Shown: piece by piece, positions 1-14,904 of the stretch
Numbering within the stretch: position 1 is the first letter of the stretch
Layout: the number at the start of each line of letters is the position of its first letter
Source: Nesterenkonia sp. LB17
GTDB taxonomy: Bacteria > Actinomycetota > Actinomycetes > Actinomycetales > Micrococcaceae
DNA length: 64,000 nt
Assembly (NCBI RefSeq): GCF_022565915.1
Contig: NZ_JAJOYX010000003.1
Span: 248,001-312,000 of the forward strand
Direction: 5' to 3'
The notes under the pieces: model-generated
Database searches by the model: none
The model's input: only the letters and a program-made list of their open reading frames with translations
What the model was told of the DNA's origin: nothing
Translations under genes and position numbers: made by a program

Positions 1-1231
<1,231 letters not shown>

Positions 1232-1238
1232 GTTTCAC

Positions 1239-1265
1239 CTAGCACTCGAGACCCTCGGGTGCCAG
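1239..1265. promoter_or_regulatory. Second, degenerate CIRCE
   Basis: CTAGCACTC (8 of 9 consensus bases), nine bases, then GGGTGCCAG (6 of 9). Paired CIRCE elements before groES are known in actinobacteria. The imperfect right arm suggests a weaker or cooperative site. Confidence 0.7.
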
Positions 1266-1453
1266 CTTGTCCGCGGGTCGTCAACCCGCGGATATCAGCC
1301 TGACGGGGCACCATCCGGCACCGCGACGACGGTTGGCCACTCCCAAGGCGTGCGACAGATTTCGGCTCGTCGAGCACCCCGGAAGCACCGGGAGGCTCTG
1401 CACGGGCCTGTGCTGATAAACCGAATCCACACCACGCAAAGGAGAGTACTGAC

Positions 1454-1750
1454 GTGTCAGTCTCTATCAAGCCTCTCGAGGATCGCATCGTTGTTCGCCC
1501 CCTGGAAGCAGAGCAGACCACCGCTTCCGGTCTGGTCATCCCCGACACCGCCAAGGAGAAGCCCCAGGAGGGCAAGGTCGTCGCCGTGGGCCCAGGTCGC
1601 TTCGACGAAAAGGGCAAGCGCATCCCGGTTGACGTCTCCGAGGGCGACGTCGTCATCTACTCCAAGTTCGGCGGCACCGAGGTCAAGGTCAGCGGCGACG
1701 AGTACCTCGTGCTCAACGCCCGCGACGTCCTCGCCATCATCGAGAAGTAA
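1454..1750 (+). CDS. groES: Co-chaperonin GroES (Hsp10)
   Basis: A 98-residue protein that forms the heptameric lid of the GroEL folding chamber in the cytosol. It has the normal family length and the expected KPLxDRIVV-type start, mobile-loop region ([14 protein letters not shown]) and C-terminal [12 protein letters not shown]. The GTG start is set by AAAGGAGAG a few bases upstream. It is 73 bp before groEL in the same transcription unit and is expected to be heat-induced by release of HrcA from the CIRCE sites. Confidence 0.98.
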   Translation: MSVSIKPLEDRIVVRPLEAEQTTASGLVIPDTAKEKPQEGKVVAVGPGRFDEKGKRIPVDVSEGDVVIYSKFGGTEVKVSGDEYLVLNARDVLAIIEK

Positions 1751-1820
1751 GAACGGATTGCTGAAGGCTCTTCACAGACCTCATCACGATCCGATTCTCA
1801 CACTCTCAAAGGAGCAGTAA

Positions 1821-3419
<1,599 letters not shown>

Positions 3420-3440
3420 TCTCGTCTGACTCTCATCGCA

Positions 3441-3478
3441 AGGTGGGGCCCTGACCGTTCGCGGTCAGGGCCCCACCT
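3441..3478 (+). terminator. groESL terminator, 17-bp stem with UUCG loop
   Basis: A perfect 17-bp inverted repeat (3441-3457 with 3462-3478) closes a TTCG tetraloop 21 bp after the groEL stop. It lies between convergent genes and may also stop transcripts from the CPBP gene. There is no long U-tract, as is common in high-GC actinobacteria. Confidence 0.9.
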
Positions 3479-3484
3479 GCGTCT

Positions 3485-3574
3485 GCGGCAGCTGCTGTTC
3501 GCGGCAGCTGCTGTTCGCGGAGGCTGCGGGTCGGGGCAGCTGCGGGTCGGGGCAGCTACGGGTCGGGGCAGCTA
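3485..3574. repeat. Two adjacent 16-bp tandem repeat families
   Basis: Two copies of GCGGCAGCTGCTGTTC (3485-3516) are followed, after 10 bp, by three copies of CGGGTCGGGGCAGCTR (3527-3574). The last unit contains the TAG stop codon of the CPBP gene (3572-3574), so the array arose at that gene's 3' end. Confidence 0.9.
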
Positions 3575-4408
3575 CTGGAGCTGGACGAGCTGCAGCACCA
3601 GCGGGAACGCCAGGAAGGCCACCACGTCGAGCAGCAGGTGTGCGATCACCAGCGGCATGACCCGGCCGCAGCGGTGGTAGAGCCAGCCGAAGATGATCCC
3701 CATCAGGAGATTTCCGATGCCCGGGCCGAAGCCCTGATAGAGGTGGTACGCCCCGCGCAGCGCGGCCGCGGCGAGGATGATCATCCAGATCCCCGCCCGA
3801 GGCCAGATCCGGCGAGCACGGTCGAAGAGGTAGGCGATCATGATCACCTCTTCCAACAGCGAATGCCGCAGCGCCGCCAGGATCAGCACCGGCGTGGTCC
3901 ACCAGTGCTCTCCGACGTCGGCCGGAATGATCTCGGTGGTGATGCCTGCCGCCCGGCCCACCCCGTAGACCACCAGGGTGCCCAGCCCGATGATCAGGAA
4001 CAGTCCGACCCCTAGGCCGAGGTCCCGGCCGGGACGGCGCAGATCCAGCCCGAAGCGCCGGAACGGGTTCACCCCCTGCAGGAAGAACAGATAGCAGACC
4101 AGCACCACCGGGAAGAGCGCGAACAGCGAGTCCAGCACCTGGTAGCTGAGGTCGAAGAACTCCGCCCGGGAGCGAGAGGTCTGCACCGTGGAGCTCTGCT
4201 CGGCCAGCGGCGCCAGGGTCAGCCGCTCGGCCAGCTGCAGCACCGCATAGACCGCGGAGCGGCCCAGTGAGAGCCCCAGCACGATCGCCAGCTCCCAGCC
4301 CAGGAAGCGACGACTCAGCGGCACCGGCGCTCCCGTCGCGGGCGCAGGGTCGGTGGCGCTGGCTGGCTGCTGACCGGAGACCTCCGGCGTCGTTGGCTTC
4401 ACGATCAA
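3572..4408 (-). CDS. CPBP-family intramembrane metalloprotease
   Basis: A 278-residue multi-spanning membrane protein of the CPBP/Abi family (Rce1-related glutamic intramembrane proteases). The three family motifs are visible: the Glu pair in LLEEVIMIAYL (about 186-187), His222 in RGAYHLYQG and His257/Asp261 in IAHLLLD. The Arg of the textbook EExxxR motif is absent. Residues 1-30 are a Pro/Ala/Thr-rich cytoplasmic tail. It is divergent from the phosphatase gene with 37 bp between starts. The substrate is unknown; such proteins act in prenyl-protein-like processing, bacteriocin immunity or signalling elsewhere. Confidence 0.85.
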   Translation of the reverse strand: MIVKPTTPEVSGQQPASATDPAPATGAPVPLSRRFLGWELAIVLGLSLGRSAVYAVLQLAERLTLAPLAEQSSTVQTSRSRAEFFDLSYQVLDSLFALFPVVLVCYLFFLQGVNPFRRFGLDLRRPGRDLGLGVGLFLIIGLGTLVVYGVGRAAGITTEIIPADVGEHWWTTPVLILAALRHSLLEEVIMIAYLFDRARRIWPRAGIWMIILAAAALRGAYHLYQGFGPGIGNLLMGIIFGWLYHRCGRVMPLVIAHLLLDVVAFLAFPLVLQLVQLQ

Positions 4409-4445
4409 GAGTCTAGGTCTGCCCGGCGCTGGTGGGTGTGGTCAG

Positions 4446-5033
4446 ATGGAAGCTATGACTGAGACCTACACCCTGCTCGCCGTCTGCACCGGCAATATCT
4501 GCCGCTCCCCCGCCATGGATCGGCTGCTCGCCCAGGTCTTCTCCGCCGAGGACGGCATCGGGGTCCGCTCGGCCGGCACCCACGCTCACGTGGGCGATGA
4601 CATGGAAGCCCAGATGAAGGACCGGCTCGCCGAGTACGGGGCAGACACCGCAGACTTCCAGGCCGAACAGCTCAGCGTCGAGATGATCCGCAGCGCCGAT
4701 CTCGTCCTCACCGCCACCCGCGGACATGTGCGCGACATCCTCGCCGATGTTCCCGAGAGTGCCCAGAAGGTCTTCACCCTGCGCGAGTTCGTCCGACTCC
4801 TGGATTCGCTGGACGAGGCCACCTTCGACGAGGCTATGGCGGCCTCAGGGACCGCGGCGGAGAAGCTCGCCGCTCTGGTGCCGCTGGTTGCCGGGCGGCG
4901 CGATCACGCGCAGGCCCCCACGGCACAGGACGACGTGGTGGACCCGTACATGATGCCCGCTGAGGTCTTCGATGAGTCCTTCGACCAGGTCCGGGGACCC
5001 GTCGAGGCGCTGCGCGACGCCCTGCAGCGCTGA
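4446..5033 (+). CDS. Low-molecular-weight protein tyrosine phosphatase family
   Basis: A cytoplasmic phosphatase of 195 residues. The P-loop CTGNICRS (Cys14 to Arg20, counted from the first Met) is the diagnostic CX5R signature at the N-terminus, and the DPYMMPAEVF segment supplies the usual Asp-Pro general-acid motif near the C-terminus. In actinobacteria such enzymes dephosphorylate tyrosine-kinase or capsule-export partners; none is nearby. The start could be 4446 or the in-frame ATG at 4455, and neither has a strong ribosome site. Its stop codon lies in the first unit of a 15-bp tandem repeat. Confidence 0.9.
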   Translation: MEAMTETYTLLAVCTGNICRSPAMDRLLAQVFSAEDGIGVRSAGTHAHVGDDMEAQMKDRLAEYGADTADFQAEQLSVEMIRSADLVLTATRGHVRDILADVPESAQKVFTLREFVRLLDSLDEATFDEAMAASGTAAEKLAALVPLVAGRRDHAQAPTAQDDVVDPYMMPAEVFDESFDQVRGPVEALRDALQR

Positions 5034-5074
5034 CCCACTGGCCGCTGACCCACTGGCCGCTGACCCACTGGCCG
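5030..5074. repeat. 15-bp tandem repeat, three exact copies
   Basis: CTGACCCACTGGCCG occurs three times without gaps. The TGA stop of the upstream phosphatase (5031-5033) lies in the first unit. The copies are identical, which points to recent expansion. Confidence 0.95.
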
Positions 5075-5090
5075 CTGGCAACGAGCCGCG

Positions 5091-5102
5091 GCTCAGCGCC
5101 GC

Positions 5103-5110
<8 letters not shown>
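5091..5110. repeat. 10-bp direct duplication over a stop codon
   Basis: GCTCAGCGCC occurs twice in tandem. The stop codon of the minus-strand fructosamine-kinase gene (5103-5105) lies inside the right-hand copy. Confidence 0.85.
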
Positions 5111-8840
<3,730 letters not shown>

Positions 8841-8845
8841 GCACT

Positions 8846-9397
8846 GTGGACAGCGCCCACGTGCAGGATGGTCCTGCGCAGACGGACTCGACCCAGATGC
8901 GCATCCGCGCCGCCACTCACGCCGACTGGGACCGGATCGCGGAGCTGACCGTGGCCGCCTATGTCGACGGCGGCTTCCTGACCGCTGGGGACTCCTACGT
9001 CTCTCACCTGAGCGACGTCGAGACCCGCGCCCGAAGCTCCCAGGTGCTGGTCGCCGAGGTCCCCACCGACGACGGCGCCGCGGTGGCAGCCGCGGTGGCG
9101 GTCACCGACGCCGGAGGTCCGATGGCCGAGGTCGCACGTGAGGGTGAGATGGAGTTCAGGATGCTCGCCGTGGCTCCGGAGCACCAGGGTCGGGGCATCG
9201 CCCGGGCAATGGTGCGCCACATCATCGGGCTGGCCGAGTCGCGGCCGGAGATCCAGGCGCTGACCCTGTGCAGCCTGACCTCGATGACCACCGCACACGC
9301 CCTCTCCCGCTCCGAGGGGTTCCGTCCGATGCCCGAGCGGGACTTCTTCCTGCCCGAGAAGTCAGCACGGTTCCCGTTCTTCCTGCGCGAGGTCTGA
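8846..9397 (+). CDS. GNAT family N-acetyltransferase
   Basis: An acyl-CoA-dependent N-acetyltransferase. The acetyl-CoA-binding motif is EHQGRGIARAMVRHII, followed by a C-terminal region with FLPEKSARFPFFLREV. The GTG at 8846, five bases after the previous stop, gives 183 residues. The ATG at 8897 (MRIRAATHADW, 166 residues) is where the fold itself starts and may be the true initiation site. It probably shares a transcript with ligA and the phosphatase gene. The substrate is unknown. Confidence 0.8.
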   Translation: MDSAHVQDGPAQTDSTQMRIRAATHADWDRIAELTVAAYVDGGFLTAGDSYVSHLSDVETRARSSQVLVAEVPTDDGAAVAAAVAVTDAGGPMAEVAREGEMEFRMLAVAPEHQGRGIARAMVRHIIGLAESRPEIQALTLCSLTSMTTAHALSRSEGFRPMPERDFFLPEKSARFPFFLREV

Positions 9398-9401
9398 CGC
9401 C

Positions 9402-9424
9402 GCAGGGCCCATGCGCAGGGCCCA
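9402..9424. repeat. Direct repeat GCAGGGCCCA after GNAT stop
   Basis: GCAGGGCCCA occurs at 9402-9411 and 9415-9424, separated by TGC, four bases after the GNAT stop codon. It resembles the other short duplications found at gene ends in this window. Confidence 0.7.
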
Positions 9425-9458
9425 GAGCGGTAAGACCTTCGCCCACCTGGCACGGGAA

Positions 9459-9500
9459 AGCCCGGTGACGCCTCTCCCCTCGAGAGGCACCACCGGGCTT
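9459..9500. terminator. Bidirectional hairpin between GNAT and symporter genes
   Basis: AAGCCCGGTG (9459-9468) pairs with CACCGGGCTT (9491-9500), and CCTCTC with GAGAGG nest inside. The flanking A and T bases give short U-tracts on both strands, fitting its position between convergent genes. Confidence 0.85.
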
Positions 9501-9538
9501 CGTCGCTCATTGCGAGGTCCCGCGAAGAGCTGTTGGAA

Positions 9539-11098
9539 TCAGCGGCGCTCTGCCAGCTCGTGGGGCAGCGGCTCCGGATCCTCCAGCAGACGACCAGCCT
9601 TGCGGTCGGCCAGGTACTGCTTCATCTCTTCCTTGACCTTCGGCGCCAGGATGACCAGGCCGATGACATTGATGAAGATGCACATGAACAGCGCCGAATC
9701 GGCGAAGTCGAAGATGTTCTGCGTGGAGACCAGGCAGCCGATGACGACCAGGGTCAGCACGATGGTGCGGAAGATGTTGTCACCGATCCTGGACGTGCCG
9801 AAGAGGTGCCGCCAGGCCTGGATGCCGTAGTAGGACCAGGTGATCAGCGTGGAGAACGCGAACAGCAGCACTGCGATGGTCAGCACGATGTTGAAGCCGG
9901 GCAGGAAGGAGTCGAAGGCTGCGGAGGTCAGGCCCACCGGGTTTTCGGCACCGCCGGCATCCAGTGCCTCCTGGTACTCAGGCGTCCAGGCGAAGATGAT
10001 GACCAGGGCGGTCATGGTGCAGATGACGACCGTGTCGATGAAGGGCTCGAGAGCAGCGTTGAATCCCTCGGAGATCGGGCGGCGGGTCCGGACTGCAGAG
10101 TGGGCGATCGGCGCGGAACCGATGCCGGCCTCGTTCGAGAACGCCGCACGGGTGACACCGATGATGATGACGCCGAGCACGCCGCCGGAGATGCCCTCCG
10201 GGGAGAAGGCGCCGTTGATGATGGCGCCGAAGGCCTCGCCGAGGTTGGCGAAGTTCACCGCGATGACGATGAGGCAGGCCAGCACGTAGATGATGGCCAT
10301 GGCGGGGACCAGCTTGGCGGTGACCGCACCGATGGACTTGATGCCGCCGATGATGACGACGCCGACGAGCCCGGCGAACACCAGGCCGAAGATCAGGGCC
10401 GCGAGCTCAGAGCCGAAGATGCCCTCCTCGCCGCCGGTGGCGGCGCGCAGCTGGCCGAAGGCCTGGTTCGACTGGAACATGCCGCCGCCGACCACGCCGA
10501 AGAGCATGATGGCGATCGCGAAGAGACCAGTGATGATGGCCACGGGGATGCGACCGAGCCGGCGGTAGGCGACCTTGAGGTACTGGAAGGGTCCGCCGTG
10601 GACGATCCCGTTCTCATCGATATAGCGATATTTGACGCCCACCGTGCACTCGACGAACTTGGTGCACATGCCGAAGAGTCCGGCGATGATCATCCAGAAG
10701 GTGGCGCCCGGGCCACCCAGGGAGACCGCGGCGGCCACACCTGCGATGTTGCCGAGACCGACAGTGGCGGAGACCGCGGAGGTCAGCGCCTGGAAGTGGG
10801 AGACCTCACCGGGGTCCTTCTCGGTGGTCCACTTTCCGCGGAGCACCTCGAAGCTGACCTTCGGCGTACGAAACTGCACGAAGCCGAAGTAGATCGTGAA
10901 GCCGATGGCCGCCAGGATGGACCACAGCACGACGACCGGCGCGTCATAGCCGCCCAGCGGGATGGTGGCGAAGATGATTCCTGCGAAGACTTCTGTGACG
11001 CCGGCGAAGTAGCCGTCCACGGTGTCGGCGGTCTGCTGCAGCCTGGAGGTTTCCTCCCCCGCTGCCGCCAAGAAGGCGTATGCACTCATGGTGCTCAT
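9539..11098 (-). CDS. Alanine/glycine:cation symporter (AGCS family)
   Basis: A sodium-coupled amino-acid importer in the cytoplasmic membrane, 519 residues with about ten hydrophobic segments. The family signature is clear (SATVGLGNIAGVAAAVSLGGPGA, about 115-137), as are the conserved NEAGIGSAPIAHSA stretch and the EPFIDT segment. GAGGGA five bases before the ATG at 11098 fixes the start. It is a single-gene unit bounded by terminators. Alanine or glycine is the probable substrate, by family. Confidence 0.95.
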   Translation of the reverse strand: MSTMSAYAFLAAAGEETSRLQQTADTVDGYFAGVTEVFAGIIFATIPLGGYDAPVVVLWSILAAIGFTIYFGFVQFRTPKVSFEVLRGKWTTEKDPGEVSHFQALTSAVSATVGLGNIAGVAAAVSLGGPGATFWMIIAGLFGMCTKFVECTVGVKYRYIDENGIVHGGPFQYLKVAYRRLGRIPVAIITGLFAIAIMLFGVVGGGMFQSNQAFGQLRAATGGEEGIFGSELAALIFGLVFAGLVGVVIIGGIKSIGAVTAKLVPAMAIIYVLACLIVIAVNFANLGEAFGAIINGAFSPEGISGGVLGVIIIGVTRAAFSNEAGIGSAPIAHSAVRTRRPISEGFNAALEPFIDTVVICTMTALVIIFAWTPEYQEALDAGGAENPVGLTSAAFDSFLPGFNIVLTIAVLLFAFSTLITWSYYGIQAWRHLFGTSRIGDNIFRTIVLTLVVIGCLVSTQNIFDFADSALFMCIFINVIGLVILAPKVKEEMKQYLADRKAGRLLEDPEPLPHELAERR

Positions 11099-11286
11099 GT
11101 CATTCCCTCATTCGATGATCGGTGCAAGCGCGTGTGACCTCGCGCTCCGGGGTACAGCCCCGGGTTGCGCAATAATCTACTCCCCGACTGTTTCCGTCAG
11201 TTTGCGACACGCAATGAATGTGTATCGTGCATGTTTCCAGGTGGCGGAATATTGCACAAGAGAGAATTGTGCCATAGAACACAAAA

Positions 11287-11326
11287 ACGGCCCAGATTCA
11301 TGCTCGGGGAGCAGATTCTGGGCCGT
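11287..11326 (-). terminator. gatCAB operon terminator with nested stem
   Basis: ACGGCCCAGA (11287-11296) pairs with TCTGGGCCGT (11317-11326); an inner TGCTC-GGG-GAGCA hairpin sits in the loop. Read on the minus strand, it ends in a TTTTTGT run, a classical intrinsic terminator 47 bp after the gatB stop. Confidence 0.92.
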
Positions 11327-11372
11327 CGGTCGGCTGTGCAGCCGTGTTGCGGCAGCGATGCCGCGGGGTGGA

Positions 11373-12893
11373 TCAGCCGTCGATCCCCAGCTTGGCCAGC
11401 ACGATCTCGCGGACCTTGCCGGCGTCGGCCTGGCCGCGGGTCTCTTTCATGACCGGGCCGATGAGCGCCCCGATGGCTTTGAGCTTGCCGGCGGCGATCT
11501 TCTCCACCACGTCGGGGTTCTCCGTCATGGCCTTCTCCACCGCAGCGGTCAGCGCACCGGAGTCGTCGGAGACGACTTCCAGCCCGCGGGCGGTGACGAT
11601 CTCCTCCGGGGCGCCCTCCCCGGCGATCACATGTTCCAGGACCTGCCGGGCGATCTTGTCATTGATCCGGCCCTGCTCGATCAGCGCGTTCAGCGCGCTG
11701 ATCGTGGCGGGCTGGACACCCAGGGCGGCAGGTTCGAGATCCCTGGCGTTGGCCAGCCGGGAGATCTCACCCATCCACCACTTGCGTGCCACGGCGGGTG
11801 CGACCCCGGCGGCCACGGTCTCGTCGAGCTCGTCGAGCAGACCGGCGGCGACCACGTCACGGAACTCCTGTTCCGAGAAGCCCCAGGCGGCGAGCAGCCG
11901 CCGCCTGCGATCGGCGGGCGGCTCGGGCAGCTGGGAGCGCAGCTCCTCGACCCAGGCGGCGGTGGTGACGATCGGGACCAGGTCCGGCTCCGGGAAGTAG
12001 CGGTAGTCATCGGCGTCGGACTTCGGGCGTCCCGAGCTGGTGGTGCGGGTGCCCTCCTGCCAGTGCCGGGTCTCCTGCACGATGGTGCCGCCGGCGGCGA
12101 GGATTCCGGCGTGGCGGCGCATCTCGAAGGTGACCGCGTGTTCGACGGCGCGCAGCGAGTTCACGTTCTTGGTCTCTGAGCGGGTGCCGAAGGTCGTGGT
12201 GCCCTTGGGCATCATCGAGACGTTGGCGTCGCAGCGGACGTTGCCGCGCTCCATCTTCGCATCCGAGATGTCCAGGCCCTTGACGATGTCGCGCACTGCG
12301 GAGACGTAGGCCCGAGCCAGTTCCGGACCTCGGGCGCCGGCGCCGACGATGGGCTTGGTGACGATCTCCACCAGCGGGATCCCGGAACGGTTGTAGTCCA
12401 CCAGGGAGTAGTCCGCGCCCTGGATGCGCCCGGAGGTGCCGGCGTGGGTCAGCTTGCCTGCGTCCTCCTCCATGTGGGCGCGTTCGATCTCCACGCGGAA
12501 GATCTCGCCGTCGTCGAGCTCGATGTCGAGGTATCCGTCGAAGGCGATCGGCTCGTCGTACTGCGAGGTCTGCCAGTTCTTCGGAGTGTCCGGATAGAAG
12601 TACTGCTTGCGCGCGAAGCGGCAGTACTCGGCGATCTCACAGTTCAGCGCGAGGCCGAGCTTCACCGCGTACTCCACGGCCCTGCCGTTGACCACCGGCA
12701 GGGTGCCGGGCAGTCCCAGGCAGACCTCGTTGACGTTGGTGTTGGGCTCGTCGCCGAAGGCATTCGGCGCCGAGGAGAACATCTTGGTCTTGGTGTTGAG
12801 CTCCACGTGGACCTCGAAGCCGAGCACCGGGTCGAACTGCTCCAGCGCCTCTTCAAAGCTCAGCGGGGATGCGTCGGTCAGCGTGTCAGTCAT
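11373..12893 (-). CDS. gatB: Asp/Glu-tRNA(Asn/Gln) amidotransferase subunit B
   Basis: GatB binds misacylated Glu-tRNA(Gln) or Asp-tRNA(Asn) and activates it for amidation by ammonia from GatA. It has 506 residues. The FEVHVELNTKTKMFS start and YNRSGIPLVEIVTKP motif are diagnostic, and the tail ends in the YqeY-like helical tRNA-binding domain (GKVREIVLAKLG). The ATG at 12893 has AAGGA just upstream; an in-frame GTG at 12905 overlaps the gatA stop and is less likely. It is last in gatC-gatA-gatB. Confidence 0.97.
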   Translation of the reverse strand: MTDTLTDASPLSFEEALEQFDPVLGFEVHVELNTKTKMFSSAPNAFGDEPNTNVNEVCLGLPGTLPVVNGRAVEYAVKLGLALNCEIAEYCRFARKQYFYPDTPKNWQTSQYDEPIAFDGYLDIELDDGEIFRVEIERAHMEEDAGKLTHAGTSGRIQGADYSLVDYNRSGIPLVEIVTKPIVGAGARGPELARAYVSAVRDIVKGLDISDAKMERGNVRCDANVSMMPKGTTTFGTRSETKNVNSLRAVEHAVTFEMRRHAGILAAGGTIVQETRHWQEGTRTTSSGRPKSDADDYRYFPEPDLVPIVTTAAWVEELRSQLPEPPADRRRRLLAAWGFSEQEFRDVVAAGLLDELDETVAAGVAPAVARKWWMGEISRLANARDLEPAALGVQPATISALNALIEQGRINDKIARQVLEHVIAGEGAPEEIVTARGLEVVSDDSGALTAAVEKAMTENPDVVEKIAAGKLKAIGALIGPVMKETRGQADAGKVREIVLAKLGIDG

Positions 12894-12901
12894 CTCTTCC
12901 T

Positions 12902-14452
12902 TCACTTCCCGGCGGGGTGAGCCGCCGCTTCAGCCAACTCCGGGGCCTGGGCCCAGAATGGTTCGGCGTCCTGTGCCAGCAGCTTCTCCAGTGCCGCTCC
13001 GGCCCGGTAGACCCGGGCGTCCTCGCGGATCGGGGCGAGGAACTGGATGCCCACCGGCAGCCCGTCGGAGAGGCCGCCCGGCACCGAGAGTCCGGGGATC
13101 CCGGCGAGGTTGGCGGGGATGGTGGCCACATCGTTGAGGTACATCGCCAGCGGGTCGTCGTCCTTCTCCCCCAGCGGGAACGCCACGGTGGGCGAGGTCG
13201 GGGAGATCAGCACGTCGGCCTCGGTGAAGGCGGCGTCGAAGTCCTGCTGGATCAGCGTGCGGACCTTCTGTGCGGAGCCGTAGTAGGCGTCGTAGTAGCC
13301 GGCCGAGAGGGCGTAGGTGCCCAGGATGATGCGTCGTTTGACCTCATCGCCGAACCCGGCGGCGCGGGTGGAGCCCATGACCCGTTCGATGGTCAGCGGC
13401 CCGCCCTCGGGGAGGACCCGGGTGCCGTAGCGCACACCGTCGAACTTCGCGAGGTTGGAGGAGGCCTCCGAGGGCATGATCAGGTAGTAGGCGCCCAGCG
13501 CGTACTCGAAGCTGGGACAGTCGACCTCCACGATCTCGGCCCCGGCGGCGCGCAGCGCGTCCAGCGCCTCGTGGAACCGGGCCAGCACGCCCTCCTGATA
13601 TCCCTCGCCCTGGAGCTGCTTGATCACACCGATCCGCAGGCCTTTGACATCGGCGCCGCGGACGGTCTCGGCCAGGGCCGGGACCTCCCCGGTGAGCGAG
13701 GTGGAGTCCTTCGGGTCGTGTCCGGCGATCAGCTCATGGAGCATCGCGGCGTCTTCGGTGGTGCGTGCCACCGGGCCGATCTGGTCCAGCGAGGAGGCCA
13801 TCGCAATGGCCCCGTAGCGCGAGACCGCGCCATAGGTGGGCTTGCCGCCCACGGTGCCGGTCATGGCTCCGGGCTGGCGGATCGAACCGCCGGTGTCGGT
13901 GCCCAGTGCCAGCGGCGCCTCGAAGGCGGCGACCGCGGCCGCGGAGCCGCCGCCGGAGCCGCCGGGGATCCGGGTGATGTCCCAGGGGTTGCGGGTCACC
14001 CCGTAGGCGGAGTGCTCGGTGGAGGAGCCCATCGCAAACTCGTCCAGGTTGGTCTTGCCCAGGATGGGCAGCTTCGCGGCGCGCAGCTTGGTCACCACGG
14101 TGGCGTCGTAGGGGCTCATCCAGCCGTCGAGCATCTTGGAACCGGCGGTGGTGGGCTGACCCTCGGTGACGATCAGGTCCTTGACCGCGATCGGCACTCC
14201 GGCCAGCGGGTGCAGGGCCTCGGCCTCGGCGCCGCCGGCGACGCGGATCGCGTCCACCTCGGCCGCGGTGCGCAGCGCCTCCTCGGCGGAGACGTGCAGG
14301 AAGGCGTGGATGCCGCGCTCGCCGCCGTCGACGGCGGCGATCCGGTCCAGGTGCGCCTGGGTCAGCGCCACCGAGGTGATCTCCCCGGCACGCAGCTGCG
14401 CCGCCATCTCGGCGGCGGTGAGCCGGATCAGCTCATGGGTGTGGGTGGTCAT
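12902..14452 (-). CDS. gatA: Asp/Glu-tRNA(Asn/Gln) amidotransferase subunit A
   Basis: GatA is the glutaminase that supplies ammonia to the GatB site. It has 516 residues and the amidase signature [21 protein letters not shown]. The Ser-cisSer-Lys triad is supplied by the Lys in AVKDLI, the Ser in GGSGGGSAA and the nucleophile in [17 protein letters not shown] lies 11 bp upstream of the ATG at 14452; a GTG at 14464 overlaps the gatC stop. It is translationally coupled to its neighbours. Confidence 0.97.
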   Translation of the reverse strand: MTTHTHELIRLTAAEMAAQLRAGEITSVALTQAHLDRIAAVDGGERGIHAFLHVSAEEALRTAAEVDAIRVAGGAEAEALHPLAGVPIAVKDLIVTEGQPTTAGSKMLDGWMSPYDATVVTKLRAAKLPILGKTNLDEFAMGSSTEHSAYGVTRNPWDITRIPGGSGGGSAAAVAAFEAPLALGTDTGGSIRQPGAMTGTVGGKPTYGAVSRYGAIAMASSLDQIGPVARTTEDAAMLHELIAGHDPKDSTSLTGEVPALAETVRGADVKGLRIGVIKQLQGEGYQEGVLARFHEALDALRAAGAEIVEVDCPSFEYALGAYYLIMPSEASSNLAKFDGVRYGTRVLPEGGPLTIERVMGSTRAAGFGDEVKRRIILGTYALSAGYYDAYYGSAQKVRTLIQQDFDAAFTEADVLISPTSPTVAFPLGEKDDDPLAMYLNDVATIPANLAGIPGLSVPGGLSDGLPVGIQFLAPIREDARVYRAGAALEKLLAQDAEPFWAQAPELAEAAAHPAGK

Positions 14453-14460
14453 ATCGGGGG

Positions 14461-14757
14461 TCACTCCTCGTCCAGGATCGCCGGGACCTTGAAACGGCCG
14501 GCTTGAGCGTCAGGTGCATTGAGCAGCGACTGTTCAGCGGTGAAGACATGGCCGACCTCGTCCTCGCGGAAGACGTTGGTCAGCGGCAGCGGGTGGCTGG
14601 TGGCGGGGACCTCGCCGGAGACGGCCTCAGAGACGGTCGCCACGGAGTCCACGATGACGGCCAGCTCCTGCGCCATCTTCTCCAGCTCCTGCTCAGTCAT
14701 GCTGATATGCGCGAGTCTTGCCAGATGCTCAACGTCTGCGCGCGAGATCTCAGACAT
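14461..14757 (-). CDS. gatC: Asp/Glu-tRNA(Asn/Gln) amidotransferase subunit C
   Basis: A 98-residue subunit that stabilises the GatA-GatB complex. It has the typical [15 protein letters not shown] start, central [10 protein letters not shown] helix and conserved [16 protein letters not shown] segment. It is first in the operon, and its stop overlaps the alternative GTG start of gatA. The presence of GatCAB implies that the organism probably lacks a discriminating GlnRS and/or AsnRS. Confidence 0.96.
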   Translation of the reverse strand: MSEISRADVEHLARLAHISMTEQELEKMAQELAVIVDSVATVSEAVSGEVPATSHPLPLTNVFREDEVGHVFTAEQSLLNAPDAQAGRFKVPAILDEE

Positions 14758-14806
14758 GCAGCTCCCTCGGGGATCGGTGGTGGATGAACTCGGCCCAGTC
14801 TATCGG

Positions 14807-14866
14807 CCGGCACGACGACGGCGACCGCCCACCTTCATCGGTGAGCGGGCGCCGTCGTCGTGCCGG
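14807..14866 (-). terminator. Long hairpin after release-factor-like gene
   Basis: A perfect 17-bp outer stem (14807-14823 with 14850-14866) holds an inner nine-pair stem with one mismatch. It lies between the gatC start and the stop of the next upstream minus-strand gene, so it probably insulates gatCAB from read-through. Confidence 0.88.
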
Positions 14867-14904
14867 AGCGATCTCCTCCGCAGAGGGCGGAGCTGTTCGA
14901 CGGC

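Noticed and set aside
9533-11137. A long plus-strand open frame (534 codons) opposite the alanine symporter
   Set aside because: It is the antisense shadow of a well-supported membrane transporter and is rich in Asp, Gly and His, as expected from reversed high-GC codons; no family motif is present.
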